Below are positions 37,620 to 46,195 of a stretch of 64,000 nucleotides of DNA, in pieces (within the stretch, counting starts at the first letter, position 1; each line of letters starts with the position of its first letter). Origin of the DNA: CAVYWD01 sp963772225. GTDB taxonomy: Bacteria > Myxococcota > Myxococcia > Myxococcales > UBA5297. The stretch lies in the NCBI GenBank assembly GCA_963772225.1, contig CAVYWD010000001.1, positions 124,001 to 188,000 on the forward strand. The letters are read 5' to 3'. A program made the position numbers and the translations under genes. The notes beneath the pieces are model-generated. The model saw nothing but the letters and a program-made list of their open reading frames with translations. It was not told the DNA's origin and did no database searches.

Positions 37620-38418
37620 GCAGCGGGGCGTGCATGTCGGCGAACGCGGTCGAGCCGCGCGGGGGCATGCCGTGGAGGGAGACCGTCGCCTTCACGTTCT
37701 TGCGGTCGGCCGTGTCGATGGCGGCGCCGCCGCCCCAGGAGTAGCCGACGGTCACCTCGCGGCTGATGTCGAGCTTCCCGGCCATGGGGCCCGCGTCGTT
37801 CTGCGCTGCCAGCCAATCGAGCCCGGCGCTGAGGCATGGCCGCTCGGCCTGCACGTCGTTGCAGGCGATGATGACGAACCCGTGGCTCGCGACGAACGTC
37901 AAGAGCGACTGGTACTCGTCGGGGGTAGTGAGAATGCCGTTGCCCCAGGCGGCGATGGGGTGTCTGAAGCCATTCGCGCCGAGCGAAGCGCCGGGGCGGA
38001 ACAACGTATAATTCCTGTTCGGGCCCGTGTTTGAAATCATCTGGACGTCGTCGAAGGGCCCCTTGGCTCCGTAGTCGGATACGGGCGGCAACGCCGAGCA
38101 GGTGCGCTCGCCGGCATCTTGGTTGCCGGCATCGGAACGACCGGAATCCTGATCGCGGCCGCCCGCATCGAGGCCGCCCGCCCCCGAGCTACCGGCATCC
38201 TGGCCACCGTGAGCGCCGGCGTCACCGCTCCCAGCATCACGGCTACCGGCAAGAGCGCCATCCAGGCTGTCGGCATCCGGGCCGCTGAATGCTTCGTCGC
38301 CGCCGGGGGCCGGAGCGCAACTTTCGCCGACCGACCCAAGGGCGGCGCAGAGAACCCCCACGAAGATCCGGCGCAAGCGCGTCCGTCCGAGATCGTTTCC
38401 CAAGTGACGTGCAATCAT
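37282..38418 (-). CDS. Alpha/beta-hydrolase lipoprotein (PET-hydrolase/chlorophyllase-like family)
   Basis: The start is ATG 38418 after GGAGGG; the frame is open further upstream without conservation. The 378-residue product has a signal peptide with a lipobox near GSVGESC, then a ~70-residue linker very rich in Asp, Ala, Gly and Ser (repeats of DAG), as in many myxobacterial surface lipoproteins. The hydrolase domain shows RHPIAAWGNGILTTPDEY, HGFVIIACND, the nucleophile elbow VGYSWGGGAA (Ser) and late DP/H residues (LNDPSVGHLYV). The family includes polyesterases and lipases; here the substrate is unknown. Several Cys near the C-terminus could form disulfides. A truncated tandem copy lies downstream. 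Confidence 0.82.
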   Translation of the reverse strand: MIARHLGNDLGRTRLRRIFVGVLCAALGSVGESCAPAPGGDEAFSGPDADSLDGALAGSRDAGSGDAGAHGGQDAGSSGAGGLDAGGRDQDSGRSDAGNQDAGERTCSALPPVSDYGAKGPFDDVQMISNTGPNRNYTLFRPGASLGANGFRHPIAAWGNGILTTPDEYQSLLTFVASHGFVIIACNDVQAERPCLSAGLDWLAAQNDAGPMAGKLDISREVTVGYSWGGGAAIDTADRKNVKATVSLHGMPPRGSTAFADMHAPLLLFTSTGDSFVTRDQYVTPNYDDSLVQTFYATLNDPSVGHLYVVDVGAIACVAFPLGACGSAKVEQAPTVAWLRMLACEDSAAREYFYGSDCSMCVQPWTAQKKNWPQPDAP

Positions 38419-38622
38419 TTTGACCCTCCGCCGGCGATGACTCGCCTCCCGGGCGTGTCGCGCATCGACCGAAAGACCCAGCAGACTCATTCGGCGGCCT
38501 TCGAGAGCATCGCCTCGAACGCGATGGAGAACGCCTCAGCCCTTCCGCGACCTGCTGCAGGCGCATTCTTTCCAGAACCCCCGGACGACGCGCGCGAGGC
38601 CGAGAGCCAGCACCCGAAACGA

Positions 38623-38652
38623 GTTATATACCAGTTGGTACCAGATAGTCTA
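38623..38652 (-). promoter_or_regulatory. Possible promoter and operator for the hydrolase lipoprotein
   Basis: In an A/T-rich island within the 310-bp gap 38419-38728 the minus strand reads TAGACT, an 18-bp spacer, then TATAAC, a fair sigma-70 pair. Inside the spacer is TACCA-AC-TGGTA (38629-38640), an inverted repeat of the type bound by TetR-family repressors. The rest of the gap holds no gene that I can support. Seen by eye only. Confidence 0.3.
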
Positions 38653-38728
38653 CCGTGCGTTAGGCCAATCGACAAGGCAAGACGCGCTGGCTCTGGGCGC
38701 GGATGCGCTCAGCAGAGCCGCCGGCGGC

Positions 38729-39310
38729 TCACCCGTGGCGGCGCCCGCGGACGGCCAGCGCGCGCCGCGCCATCTGCGCGTAGAGCTCGGTGAGCCGCGC
38801 CCCTTCCTCGGCCCCCTCGAAGCGCGCCACCGCGGCGGCGACGGCCTCAAGCGTGGACATCCCACCCTCCACCGTCTGTCGGCGCATCCGCTCCGGAGGG
38901 TTCACCGGCGGCGGCAGCGAGAGCTTGGGCAAGACGCGCAACGCCGGCACGCGCACGAGGAGCTTGCGAGCCTGCTTCCAGGTCCCGTCGAGCACCACCA
39001 CCTGCTGCGGCGCCGGCGCGTTTGGAGGCGGCGGCGCGAAGCCCGGGAAGAGGAGCCACGTCCCGGGCGCGCGCAGCGGCGCTTCGGGCACCGCTGGCCC
39101 GCCACCCACGTCCAGCAGCGTGGAGTTCGGCAGCGCCAGCGCCGCCACCCACCCCGTGTTGGAGCTCCGGTGCGACTCGATGACGTGCCGCAGGATGAGG
39201 AAATGCGTTCGGGTCGGGACGAGCGGGAGCACCGCGCAGATGCAGGCCTCCCCCCGCAGGAGACAGCGGGGACACCGACCCGTGATGTCGTCGAAGGACA
39301 GGGCGCGCAT
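38729..39310 (-). CDS. DTW-domain tRNA-uridine aminocarboxypropyltransferase family protein
   Basis: The start is ATG 39310, where the conserved part begins (CPRCLLRGEACICAVLP, a zinc-binding Cys set). The 193-residue product contains the family motif VVVLDGTWKQARKLL, in which DGTW is the DTW-type signature. Relatives such as TapT/YfiP transfer the 3-amino-3-carboxypropyl group of S-adenosylmethionine to uridine in tRNA. Size and motif order fit. It stands alone on the minus strand, divergent from the mla operon. Confidence 0.85.
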   Translation of the reverse strand: MRALSFDDITGRCPRCLLRGEACICAVLPLVPTRTHFLILRHVIESHRSSNTGWVAALALPNSTLLDVGGGPAVPEAPLRAPGTWLLFPGFAPPPPNAPAPQQVVVLDGTWKQARKLLVRVPALRVLPKLSLPPPVNPPERMRRQTVEGGMSTLEAVAAAVARFEGAEEGARLTELYAQMARRALAVRGRRHG

Positions 39311-39702
39311 CGCGCTACCCCATAGCACGCCCCGCGCGATCGGCGCGGCCTTCGCTAACGCCCTGCCCCGCGCGCCTGTCTCTGGATTGATCTCCGCCGC
39401 TCGAGGACGAACTTCCGCTCCCCCCGGGCGCTCGTCCCGAGAGGCGGAGGTCGCTGACCGCCCCGTTCGCCGGGTGGGCGCTCGAACCTGCCGCGCGTCC
39501 CGGGCGCCTCGCCTGACTCCGATCGCTCGACGTCGCCGTCCCAATCTCGGTTCGCTCCGCGTCAAGGCGAAGGCGATCCGGTCCAGCAAAACCCGAGAGG
39601 GCGCTCAGGCCCTGCTCGGGCGTGCGCAAAGCGCCCGGGGTCGCTCGCCCCTAGCTTTGCTGAGCGCCGCCTTCGAAGCGCTTGAAGGCGCGCCGGGAGT
39701 CC
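39311..39702. other. Intergenic region between the DTW gene and mlaE, no gene seen
   Basis: About 390 bp between two divergent genes. Arg-rich frames are open on both strands but have no start with an SD and no family similarity; they read as GC-driven shadows. Promoters for both flanking genes should lie here, but I recognise none. Confidence 0.5.
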
Positions 39703-40506
39703 ATGACCTCACTGTCTCGGTCGGTCCAGCGGGCGCTGGCCTTCGTGGGCCGGGCCGCGCGCTCGGTCGCTCGACACGCGGGCCAGATGGCGTTTCTGCT
39801 CTGGCGGATCGCCGCGGGGCTGGCGGTCGGCCGCGTGTCGGGGCAGGACACCCTCTCGCAGGCTTACCAGATGGGCGTGCAGAGCGTGCCCCTGGTCATC
39901 GTCACCGCCATGCTCACCGGGGTGGTGACCTCGCAGCAGGGCGGCTATCAGTTCAACTCATCGACGAGCACCATCCCCAAGTACATCTTGGGCAGCGTGG
40001 TCAGCTCGAGCGTCATCCTGGAGCTCGGGCCGGTAATGACGGCGTTCGTCCTCATCGGCCGGGTCGGCGCGCGGATCACCGCCGAGATCGGCACGATGCG
40101 CGTCTCCGAGCAGCTGGACGCCATCTTCGCCCTGGGGCGCGACCCGGTGGACATGCTCGCGGCGCCGCGGCTCATCGCCGGCGTCCTCACCATGCCGGTG
40201 CTGGTGGGCATCGCCGACGTCATCGGCTTCGGCTCGGGGATGCTGGCGGCGCGCACGACCCTCGCCCTGGGCGCCGAGGCCTTCCTCTATGGCGCCAGGC
40301 TCTTCTGGCACAACTGGGACCTCTTCTACTCGCTCACCAAGTCGGTGGCCTTCGGCTTCGTCATCCCCTTCGTCTCGGTGCACATGGGCCTGTTGACCGA
40401 GGGCGGCGCCGAGGGCGTGGGGCGCACCACCACGGCCTCGGTGGTCTTCATGATCCTCTCGGTGCTGGTCCTGGACGCGATGTTCCCGCCCCTCTTGCTG
40501 GGCTAG
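39703..40506 (+). CDS. mlaE: MlaE-type phospholipid ABC transporter permease
   Basis: The start is ATG 39703 after GGGAG (TTG 39682 is a weaker alternative). The 267-residue product has five to six membrane helices and the conserved MlaE segments MGVQSVPLVIVTAMLTGVV, ELGPVMTAFVLIGRVGARITAEIGTM and VSEQLDAIFALGRDPVDML. It is the permease of the Mla system that moves phospholipids between the inner and outer membranes. It is followed by mlaF after 5 bp and then mlaD. No mlaB or mlaC is present here, which is common outside the gammaproteobacteria. Confidence 0.92.
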   Translation: MTSLSRSVQRALAFVGRAARSVARHAGQMAFLLWRIAAGLAVGRVSGQDTLSQAYQMGVQSVPLVIVTAMLTGVVTSQQGGYQFNSSTSTIPKYILGSVVSSSVILELGPVMTAFVLIGRVGARITAEIGTMRVSEQLDAIFALGRDPVDMLAAPRLIAGVLTMPVLVGIADVIGFGSGMLAARTTLALGAEAFLYGARLFWHNWDLFYSLTKSVAFGFVIPFVSVHMGLLTEGGAEGVGRTTTASVVFMILSVLVLDAMFPPLLLG

Positions 40507-40511
40507 ACGCC

Positions 40512-41294
40512 ATGGCCGATTCCCGCGCGAGCGCCATCGAGTACCAGGAGGTCCACAAGGCCTTCGACCACCCGGTGCTGAGCGGGGTGACGCTGGCGGT
40601 GGAGCGCGGCGAGCGGCTGGCCATCGTCGGAACGTCGGGCACGGGCAAGAGCGTGCTCCTGAAGACCACCCTCGCGCTCATCCTGCCGGACCGGGGCCAG
40701 GTGCTGGTCGAAGGGGAGGCGGTGGTGGGCGCCTCTCGCGCGCGCCTCACGCAGATCCGCCGCAAGGTCGGCTACGTCTTCCAGAACGCCGCGCTCTTCG
40801 ATTCCATGACCTTGTACGAGAATTTGTCCCTGGGGCTCCAGGACGAGGTGCTGCGCTCGCTCTCGCCCCGGCAGATCCTGCGGCGCGTCTGCGACGCCTT
40901 GCGCGAGGTGAACCTCGACCCCGTCGAGGTGCTCAACAAGCTCCCGGCCGAGCTGTCGGGCGGCATGCGCAAGCGCGCGGGGCTCGCGCGGACCATCATC
41001 GGGCGGCCGTCGATCCTCCTGTACGACGAGCCGGTGACGGGGCTCGACCCGGTGAACTCGGCGGCGGTGGAGCGGCTCATCGGCGACCTCGCGCGGCGCC
41101 CGGGGGTCACGTCCATCCTGGTGACGCACGACGTGGAGGGGGCGCTGCGGTTCTCGGACCGGATCGCGCTGCTCGACCAGGGGCGGATCCGATTCCTGGG
41201 GACGCCCTCGGCCTTCCGCGAGGACGCAGACCCGCTGGTGCGCGCCTTCGCCGACCGAGAGGCGGCGGCCGCGCTCGTCGAGGAGGCCCGGTGA
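40512..41294 (+). CDS. mlaF: MlaF-type phospholipid ABC transporter ATP-binding protein
   Basis: A 260-residue ATPase from ATG 40512. Walker A is GTSGTGKSVLLK, the Q-loop is YVFQNAALFDSMT, the signature motif is ELSGGMRKRAGLART, and Walker B is ILLYDEPVTGLDPV. The switch His is in VTHDVEGAL. The phrase FDSMTLYENLSLGL is characteristic of MlaF/Ttg2A. It powers lipid transfer through MlaE. Its last codons overlap the GTG start of mlaD, so the three genes form a tight operon. Confidence 0.93.
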   Translation: MADSRASAIEYQEVHKAFDHPVLSGVTLAVERGERLAIVGTSGTGKSVLLKTTLALILPDRGQVLVEGEAVVGASRARLTQIRRKVGYVFQNAALFDSMTLYENLSLGLQDEVLRSLSPRQILRRVCDALREVNLDPVEVLNKLPAELSGGMRKRAGLARTIIGRPSILLYDEPVTGLDPVNSAAVERLIGDLARRPGVTSILVTHDVEGALRFSDRIALLDQGRIRFLGTPSAFREDADPLVRAFADREAAAALVEEAR

Positions 41295-42223
41295 CTCCCG
41301 AGTCGACGCTGCCGCAGCCGATCACCCGAGGCCGCAACCAGGACGTCTGGGTGGGGGCCTTCGTGCTCCTGGGGGTCGCGCTCCTGGTGACCGGCTTCTT
41401 CATCCTCACCAGCCCCGCGATGCTCCGCGGCCGCTACTTCATCACCGCGAAGGTGAGCGACGCCGGGGGCATCCGCAAAGGAGACCCCATCGAGATGCGG
41501 GGCGTGGTCGTGGGCCGAATCTCGGACTTTCGAATTCAGCCGGACGGGGTCGCGGTCCGACTGGAGATCGAGGGCCAGTACGTCATTCCGTCGGACTCGC
41601 AGGTGAGGCTGCGCGCCAACAACCTGCTCGGAGGGACGCAGCTCGTCGTCGTCCCGGGCACCTCGGCCCAGCCGGCCCGCGGCGACGCGGTCCTGCCCGG
41701 CAAGGCGGAGAAGCAGCTGACCAGCCAGGTACAGTCGGTGGCCGGCGAGGCGTCGCAGGCGCTGGAGCGCGTCCAGGCGCTCTTGTCGACCGAGACCGTG
41801 CAGAACGTACAGGAGAGCAGCGCCGAGCTCACCGGGCTGCTGCGCGAGCTCGCGGCCAGCGCGCAGGAGCAGCGCGCGCAGCTTCGGGAGCTGACGAGGA
41901 GCCTCACGGCGTCGGCCAACGGCCTCCAGCGGGCGACGGCGGGCGACGAGCCGCGGGTCATCGTCCGGCGCCTGAGCGCGACCAGCGAGCGGCTCGACCG
42001 CGCGTCGGTCTCGCTCGAGCGGTCGGCGCTGTCGGCGCAGGAGCTCATGGCGCGCATCGACCGCGGAGAGGGCACCCTTGGGAAGTTGAGTCGGGATGAG
42101 GGGCTTTATCGGAATGCGGCGCAGGCCGTGGCGGAGATGAGCCGGGCGGCGAAGTCGGTTTCTGAGTTGGCCGAGGACATACGGCGGGAGCCGAAGAAGT
42201 ACATCAATGTGAAGGTTTTTTAG
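41291..42223 (+). CDS. mlaD: MlaD-type MCE-domain lipid-binding protein
   Basis: Starts at GTG 41291, overlapping the mlaF stop. The 310-residue product has one N-terminal membrane helix (VWVGAFVLLGVALLVTGFFI). One MCE domain (about residues 45-125) follows, with SDAGGIRKGDPIEMRGVVVG and NLLGGTQLVVVPG. A long helical, Gln/Leu/Ser-rich tail (about 140-300) is likely to form the coiled stalk. It is longer than the E. coli MlaD (183 residues) because of this tail. It would form a hexameric ring handing phospholipids to MlaEF. Confidence 0.9.
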   Translation: MTPESTLPQPITRGRNQDVWVGAFVLLGVALLVTGFFILTSPAMLRGRYFITAKVSDAGGIRKGDPIEMRGVVVGRISDFRIQPDGVAVRLEIEGQYVIPSDSQVRLRANNLLGGTQLVVVPGTSAQPARGDAVLPGKAEKQLTSQVQSVAGEASQALERVQALLSTETVQNVQESSAELTGLLRELAASAQEQRAQLRELTRSLTASANGLQRATAGDEPRVIVRRLSATSERLDRASVSLERSALSAQELMARIDRGEGTLGKLSRDEGLYRNAAQAVAEMSRAAKSVSELAEDIRREPKKYINVKVF

Positions 42224-42257
42224 GGCATTCGGCGCTCTGCTCGAGGCGGACGAGAAA

Positions 42258-42489
42258 CCGGGTTCGGGTTCGGGGTCGTTCGCGGGGACGGGGAGGGGTA
42301 CGGGGACGGTCGACGGGGAACGGAGGACGGGAAACGGAGGACGGGACCTACGATTTGTGCGCGGGGAGCTGCATGCGGCCGACCGGCGGTGCGCTTGGTC
42401 GTTCCCGTCTCCCGTTGTGCGTGCCCGTTTCCCGTCCCCGTCCCCGTTCCCGTCCCCGCGAACGAACCCGACCCCGAACCCGAACCCGG
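42258..42489. repeat. Large imperfect inverted repeat with arms of ~90 bp
   Basis: The left arm starts CCGGGTTCGGGTTCGGGGTC and continues with blocks of GGGGACGG and GGGAAACGG. The right arm ends with the exact complement, GACCCCGAACCCGAACCCGG, after CCCGTTTCCCGT and CCCCGTCC blocks. About 60 bp of unrelated sequence lie between. The DNA could extrude as a cruciform and any transcript would form a very long hairpin. It separates mlaD from the SOS operon and may serve as a terminator or protein-binding element. Confidence 0.85.
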
Positions 42490-42532
42490 CTTTTTGCCCC
42501 AGCGCGCGACCTCGAGCGGCTGAACTTGTTAT

Positions 42533-42548
42533 CTGAACTTCGGTTCAG
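42533..42548. promoter_or_regulatory. LexA-like operator upstream of imuA
   Basis: CTGAACTTCGGTTCAG is a perfect 16-bp palindrome, 68 bp before the imuA start. It contains GAAC-N4-GTTC, the Gram-positive-type SOS box, and the CTGAAC/GTTCAG ends of the Myxococcus-type box. A further half-site CTGAAC lies at 42520-42525. Position and target genes fit LexA control. Confidence 0.7.
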
Positions 42549-42616
42549 TATCTTGAAGCCATCGCTCTTCCTTCCGCAGAACGCCATCTCCTCCCCCCAG
42601 CGGCGCCGCCTCGCTC

Positions 42617-43276
42617 ATGAATCATCTCAAGGCCCAAGCGCTCATCGGCCAGCTTCGCGAGGAGATCCGCCGCCGCGAAGCGGCGCCACCCCAAACCAGC
42701 GCCGGCGTCCTCGCAACCGGCTTCGCCCCCCTGGACGCGCTCCTGCCCGGCGGCGGCTTCCCCTTGGGCCGAGTGGTGGAGCTCTGCGGCGAGCGGGCCT
42801 CCGGCAAAACCACCCTCGCCCTGCTGGCCCTGGCCCGGGGCACCTCGGCCGGCGGGCTGTGCGCCTTCGTCGACCCCGCGCGCGAGCTCTACCCACCGGC
42901 GGCGCGCGCGCTCGGCGTCGCGCTCTCGCGCCTGCTCCTGGTGCGCCCGCCGCGAGGGGCGAAGGACCCCGCGCTCGCGGTGCGCGCCGCGGCGCTGCTC
43001 GCCCGCTCCAAGGCCTTCAGCGCCCTGGCGGTGGACCTGACCGCGCTCGACCGCCTGCCCATGGGCCCCTTGAGCCGGCGGCTGCTCGAGGCCGCGGAGC
43101 TGGGGCGGGCGGCAGTCCTCCTGCTCTCGGACGGCCCGAGCGGCCTGGACGCCTCCCTGCGCATCGCCGTCCAGCGCGCCGGCGCGAGCGAGCTCTCGCT
43201 CACCGTCGAGCGCAGCCGGCTCGGGCCGCCGGGGCGCAGCGCCCGGGTGGAGCTGCCGGCGCTCTGCCCGGTCTGA
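42617..43276 (+). CDS. imuA: ImuA, RecA-like SOS mutasome protein
   Basis: A 219-residue protein from ATG 42617. It has a RecA-type core with Walker A GERASGKTTLALLAL (about residues 58-72) and LATGFAPLDALLPGGGFPLGR just before it, the usual opening of ImuA/SulA-like proteins. A hydrophobic Walker-B strand (AVLLLSDG) follows. It is shorter than RecA and lacks the L1/L2 DNA-binding loops. With ImuB and DnaE2 it forms the damage-inducible mutagenesis system. It is directly followed by imuB (11 bp) and preceded by a LexA-like palindrome. Confidence 0.85.
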   Translation: MNHLKAQALIGQLREEIRRREAAPPQTSAGVLATGFAPLDALLPGGGFPLGRVVELCGERASGKTTLALLALARGTSAGGLCAFVDPARELYPPAARALGVALSRLLLVRPPRGAKDPALAVRAAALLARSKAFSALAVDLTALDRLPMGPLSRRLLEAAELGRAAVLLLSDGPSGLDASLRIAVQRAGASELSLTVERSRLGPPGRSARVELPALCPV

Positions 43277-43287
43277 AAGGAGGTCCC

Positions 43288-44925
43288 ATGGCCGAAGCGC
43301 TCAGAGCCCTGCGCCTGCTCGAGGCCCCTGCCCCGGCGAAGCCCCGGCGCGTCGCCGCGCTGCACCTGCCGCGCTTCCTCATCCAGCGGCGCCTGCGCGA
43401 GGACCCTTCGCTCGCGCACCGGCCGGCGGCGGTGGTCCGGCCCGAGCGCGGCGCCGAGGTGGTGGTCGCCGCCTCGCGGCTGGCGCTGGTCGCGGGGGTG
43501 AGCCTCGGCTCCACCGCGGCGCAGGCCAAGGCGGCCTGCCCGGGCCTCAGGGTCCTGCCGGACGACCCGGTCGCCGACCTGCGCGCGCTGGAGGGGCTGG
43601 CCGAGGCCCTGCTCGCGGCGTCGCCGGCGGTGGAGCTGTGCGGGCCCGAGGGGCTCTTCTGCGACGCCTCGTCGGCGCCGCTCTTCGGGGGCGAGGCGGG
43701 GCTCGTCGAGGTCCTCTCCGACCGGGTGAAGGCGCTGGGCTACCGGGGGCAGCTGGTCGTCGCGGACAGCAAGTTCGCGGCCATGGCGCTGGCGGTCCAT
43801 CGGCCGCGGCCCTCGCGGGTGTCGGGCGAGGCGCGCGGGGCGCTGGCGCCGCTGCCGCTCTCGGCGCTGCCCCTGTCCCAGCCCCTGCTCTGGTCGCTCA
43901 AGGCCATGGGGCTCAGCACCCTGGGCGAGCTCGCGGCGCTGCCGGCCTCGGGGGTGGCCTCGCGCTTCGGCGAGGAGGGGTCCTTGGCGCAGCGGCTGGC
44001 GCGGGGCGACGACCCGCGGCCGCTCACCCCCTTGCGCCCGGCGCCGCCGCTGGTCGAGGGGCTGTCTTTGGAGTGGCCGTCCGAGGAGCTGGAGCCGGTG
44101 CTCTTCGGGCTGAAGACCGCGCTCGACCGGCTCACGGCGCGGCTCTCGGGGCGGGGAATGGCGCTGACGCGCCTGGAGGTGCGGCTCGCGCTCGACCCGT
44201 CGGGCGAGGAGCGGGTGGTGCTGCCGCTGGCGCGGCCGACGAGCTCGTCGCGGCTCTTGCTCGACGTCTTCCGCGAGCGGCTGCGCGACTTCACCGTGCC
44301 GGCCCCGGTGAAGGGCGTGGCCGCGGAGGCTTTGGAGACGGGCCCGGCGGAGCGGGTGCAGCTCTGCGTGGGCGAGCGGCCCGAGGTGGACGAGGCGCTG
44401 GAGGCGGTGCTCGCGCGGCTGCAGGGGGCCTTCGGCGAGGCGGCGCTGGGGGCGGCGCACCCGGTCGAGCGCCACCGGCCCGAGGGCGCCTGGGAGCGCG
44501 CGCCGTTCCGGCCGGCCGATGTCCCGAAGGCGAGCGAAGGGGAGAAGAAGCCGCCGAGGCCCAAGCGGGCCTTCCTCGCGCCGCTGCTCGCGCGCGAGGG
44601 CGAGCGGCCTGCGCCGGGGCGCGGGCGCGTGCCGCTGGAGGAGGACCCGCTGCTCAAGCCGGGCGCGCGGCCGACGCGGCTCTTGCCGGAGCCCCTGCCG
44701 CTCTCGGTGGAGCTGTCGGCGTCGGGGCGGCTCACCGCGGTGCGCATCGGGCCGAAGAGGTGCACGGCGGCGCCGGTGCACGGGCCGGAGCGGATTTCCG
44801 GGGAGTGGTGGAAGGTGGGGTTCTCGCGCGACTACTACCGGGCGCTGGTGGCGGGGGTGGGCGGCTGCTGGATATTTCGAGACGGGCGCGACGGGCAGTT
44901 CTACCTGCACGGGTATTTCGACTAG
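43288..44925 (+). CDS. imuB: ImuB, inactive Y-family DNA polymerase homologue
   Basis: The start is ATG 43288 after a strong AAAGGAGG; the open frame upstream is a shadow. The 545-residue product follows the Y-family plan but has lost catalytic residues. The first motif reads ALHLPRFLIQRRL where active enzymes have DxDxFFA, and the third reads GPEGLFCDAS where polymerases have a DE pair. A helix-hairpin-helix-like LKAMGLSTLGELAAL, a little-finger region (RLTARLSGRGMALTRLEV), and a degenerate beta-clamp-like VQLCVGERPE are present. In the known mutasome ImuB acts as a scaffold joining ImuA, the sliding clamp and DnaE2. Here dnaE2 is about 10.6 kb further on. Confidence 0.88.
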   Translation: MAEALRALRLLEAPAPAKPRRVAALHLPRFLIQRRLREDPSLAHRPAAVVRPERGAEVVVAASRLALVAGVSLGSTAAQAKAACPGLRVLPDDPVADLRALEGLAEALLAASPAVELCGPEGLFCDASSAPLFGGEAGLVEVLSDRVKALGYRGQLVVADSKFAAMALAVHRPRPSRVSGEARGALAPLPLSALPLSQPLLWSLKAMGLSTLGELAALPASGVASRFGEEGSLAQRLARGDDPRPLTPLRPAPPLVEGLSLEWPSEELEPVLFGLKTALDRLTARLSGRGMALTRLEVRLALDPSGEERVVLPLARPTSSSRLLLDVFRERLRDFTVPAPVKGVAAEALETGPAERVQLCVGERPEVDEALEAVLARLQGAFGEAALGAAHPVERHRPEGAWERAPFRPADVPKASEGEKKPPRPKRAFLAPLLAREGERPAPGRGRVPLEEDPLLKPGARPTRLLPEPLPLSVELSASGRLTAVRIGPKRCTAAPVHGPERISGEWWKVGFSRDYYRALVAGVGGCWIFRDGRDGQFYLHGYFD

Positions 44926-45024
44926 CGGGCGGGCCGCCGCGTCGATAATCGATAGATTTCACGAGCTCGCGCCCAGGGGCCTTCAAGGCGCTCCCGGGCC
45001 GATGCCTCGACAAAGGAGCCCGCC

Positions 45025-45606
45025 ATGGCCGAGACCCCGTCCACCATGCTTTCCCTTGGGACCGCACTACCCGCGCTGCGGCTCGCCGACGCGGCGAGCG
45101 GCCGGATAGTCGACGCCAAGGAGGAGCTGAAGGGCAAGAAAGGGCTGGTGGTGGCGTTTATCTGCAACCACTGCCCGTTCGTGGTCCACATCCGCGCCGA
45201 GATGGTGCGGGCCGCGCATCGCGCGATCGAGCGCGGGGTGGCGTTCATCGCGGTCAACTCGAATGATGAGGTTGAGTATCCGCAGGACGGGCCGGCGGCG
45301 ATGAAGAAGCTCGCGCAGGGCGAGGGGTGGCGGTTTCCGTTCGTGTTTGATGCGACGCAGGAGGTGGCGAAGGCGTTCCGGGCGGCTTGCACGCCGGATT
45401 TCTTTGTGTTCGATGCAAAGGGGCTGCTCGCTTACCGCGGGCAGTTCGATGACAGTCGGCCGTCCAATGGGAAGCCGGTGACGGGCAAAGACCTCAATGC
45501 CGCAGTGGATGCGGTGGCGGCTGGGCAGGCGCCGGCGCGGGAGCAGAGGGCGAGCATTGGGTGCAATATTAAGTGGAAGGAGGGCAATGAACCCTCCCGG
45601 AGTTGA
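45025..45606 (+). CDS. Thioredoxin-fold redoxin (AhpC/TSA-like), copy 1
   Basis: A 193-residue protein from ATG 45025 after AAAGGAG. The redox motif is FICNHCPFV (CxxC near residue 47-50). GVAFIAVNSNDEVEYPQDGP and TPDFFVFDAKGLLAYRGQFDD are typical of thioredoxin-family proteins of the ResA/peroxiredoxin-like group. It is a paralogue of the gene at 48566: same length, and collinear over its whole length. From about 45240 this copy uses clearly more A/T-ending codons than its paralogue. Role: thiol redox or peroxide handling, not more precise. Confidence 0.85.
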   Translation: MAETPSTMLSLGTALPALRLADAASGRIVDAKEELKGKKGLVVAFICNHCPFVVHIRAEMVRAAHRAIERGVAFIAVNSNDEVEYPQDGPAAMKKLAQGEGWRFPFVFDATQEVAKAFRAACTPDFFVFDAKGLLAYRGQFDDSRPSNGKPVTGKDLNAAVDAVAAGQAPAREQRASIGCNIKWKEGNEPSRS

Positions 45607-45724
45607 GGAAGGCGCTGCGGCGCTTGAGAGGAGCGCCGACCTTGAGTGGGGGCCGGCCGAGATCCAGGGGCATTTCGGCTTCGCACCAATCAATGGCGAA
45701 AAGTTAAAGCGTCAAGCCCCGTCC

Positions 45725-46195
45725 TCAGCGCACGCAGCGGACCCAGAAGAGGGCCGACCCGCCGCTGAAGAACGAGTAGCCGGCGTCGAAGCGGACGTAC
45801 CATCCGGCAGAAGTTCCCGCGTGGGGCGTCGAAGTCCAGAAACCAGCGCTTGGAGTCGAAGGAAAGGCCGTCGAATCGACGGCCGGACCCGGAGGAGCAA
45901 TTCGATAGTCCACCAATGACTCAAGCTCCAGTTTCGTAGGCAAACGCCATCCGGACGCAGATCCCCCCAGCGACAGTTGATCGCAGTAGGTCTTCGCATC
46001 CGTGCATGGCTGACTATCGCAAGACCAAACATGTCGCGAAGCGCTCACCTGCTGCTGCCAAACGAGCCCTGTCTTGTTATCCTTCACCGTACCGTTCTCG
46101 AGATCCGTGTATTGACCGCTGGGAGCAGCCGCCCACAGAGCCGGCGCCACCATCCAGACAATAGCTCCCAAGATGATTGCTTCAAGATATTTCAT
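45725..46195 (-). CDS. Secreted DUF1566 (Lcl C-terminal-like) protein, short form
   Basis: A 156-residue protein from ATG 46195, preceded by AAGGAGGAAAAT. It has a signal peptide (IILGAIVWMVAPALWAA) and one DUF1566 domain: VKDNKTGLVWQQQVS, GWRLPTKLELESLVDY, FWTSTPHAGTSAGWYVRFD and a final FWVRCVR. The domain is a C-type-lectin-like fold known from bacterial surface proteins and collagen-like adhesins; its ligand is usually unknown. It ends with the same FWVRCVR/YWVRCVR tail as the larger protein at 46536. The flanking DNA is less GC-rich than the rest of the window, suggesting acquired DNA. Confidence 0.8.
   Translation of the reverse strand: MKYLEAIILGAIVWMVAPALWAAAPSGQYTDLENGTVKDNKTGLVWQQQVSASRHVWSCDSQPCTDAKTYCDQLSLGGSASGWRLPTKLELESLVDYRIAPPGPAVDSTAFPSTPSAGFWTSTPHAGTSAGWYVRFDAGYSFFSGGSALFWVRCVR

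Noticed and set aside
42258..42489. Repeat blocks considered as a possible CRISPR array
   Set aside because: The blocks form one inverted repeat with no regular direct repeat and spacer pattern; no cas genes are present.
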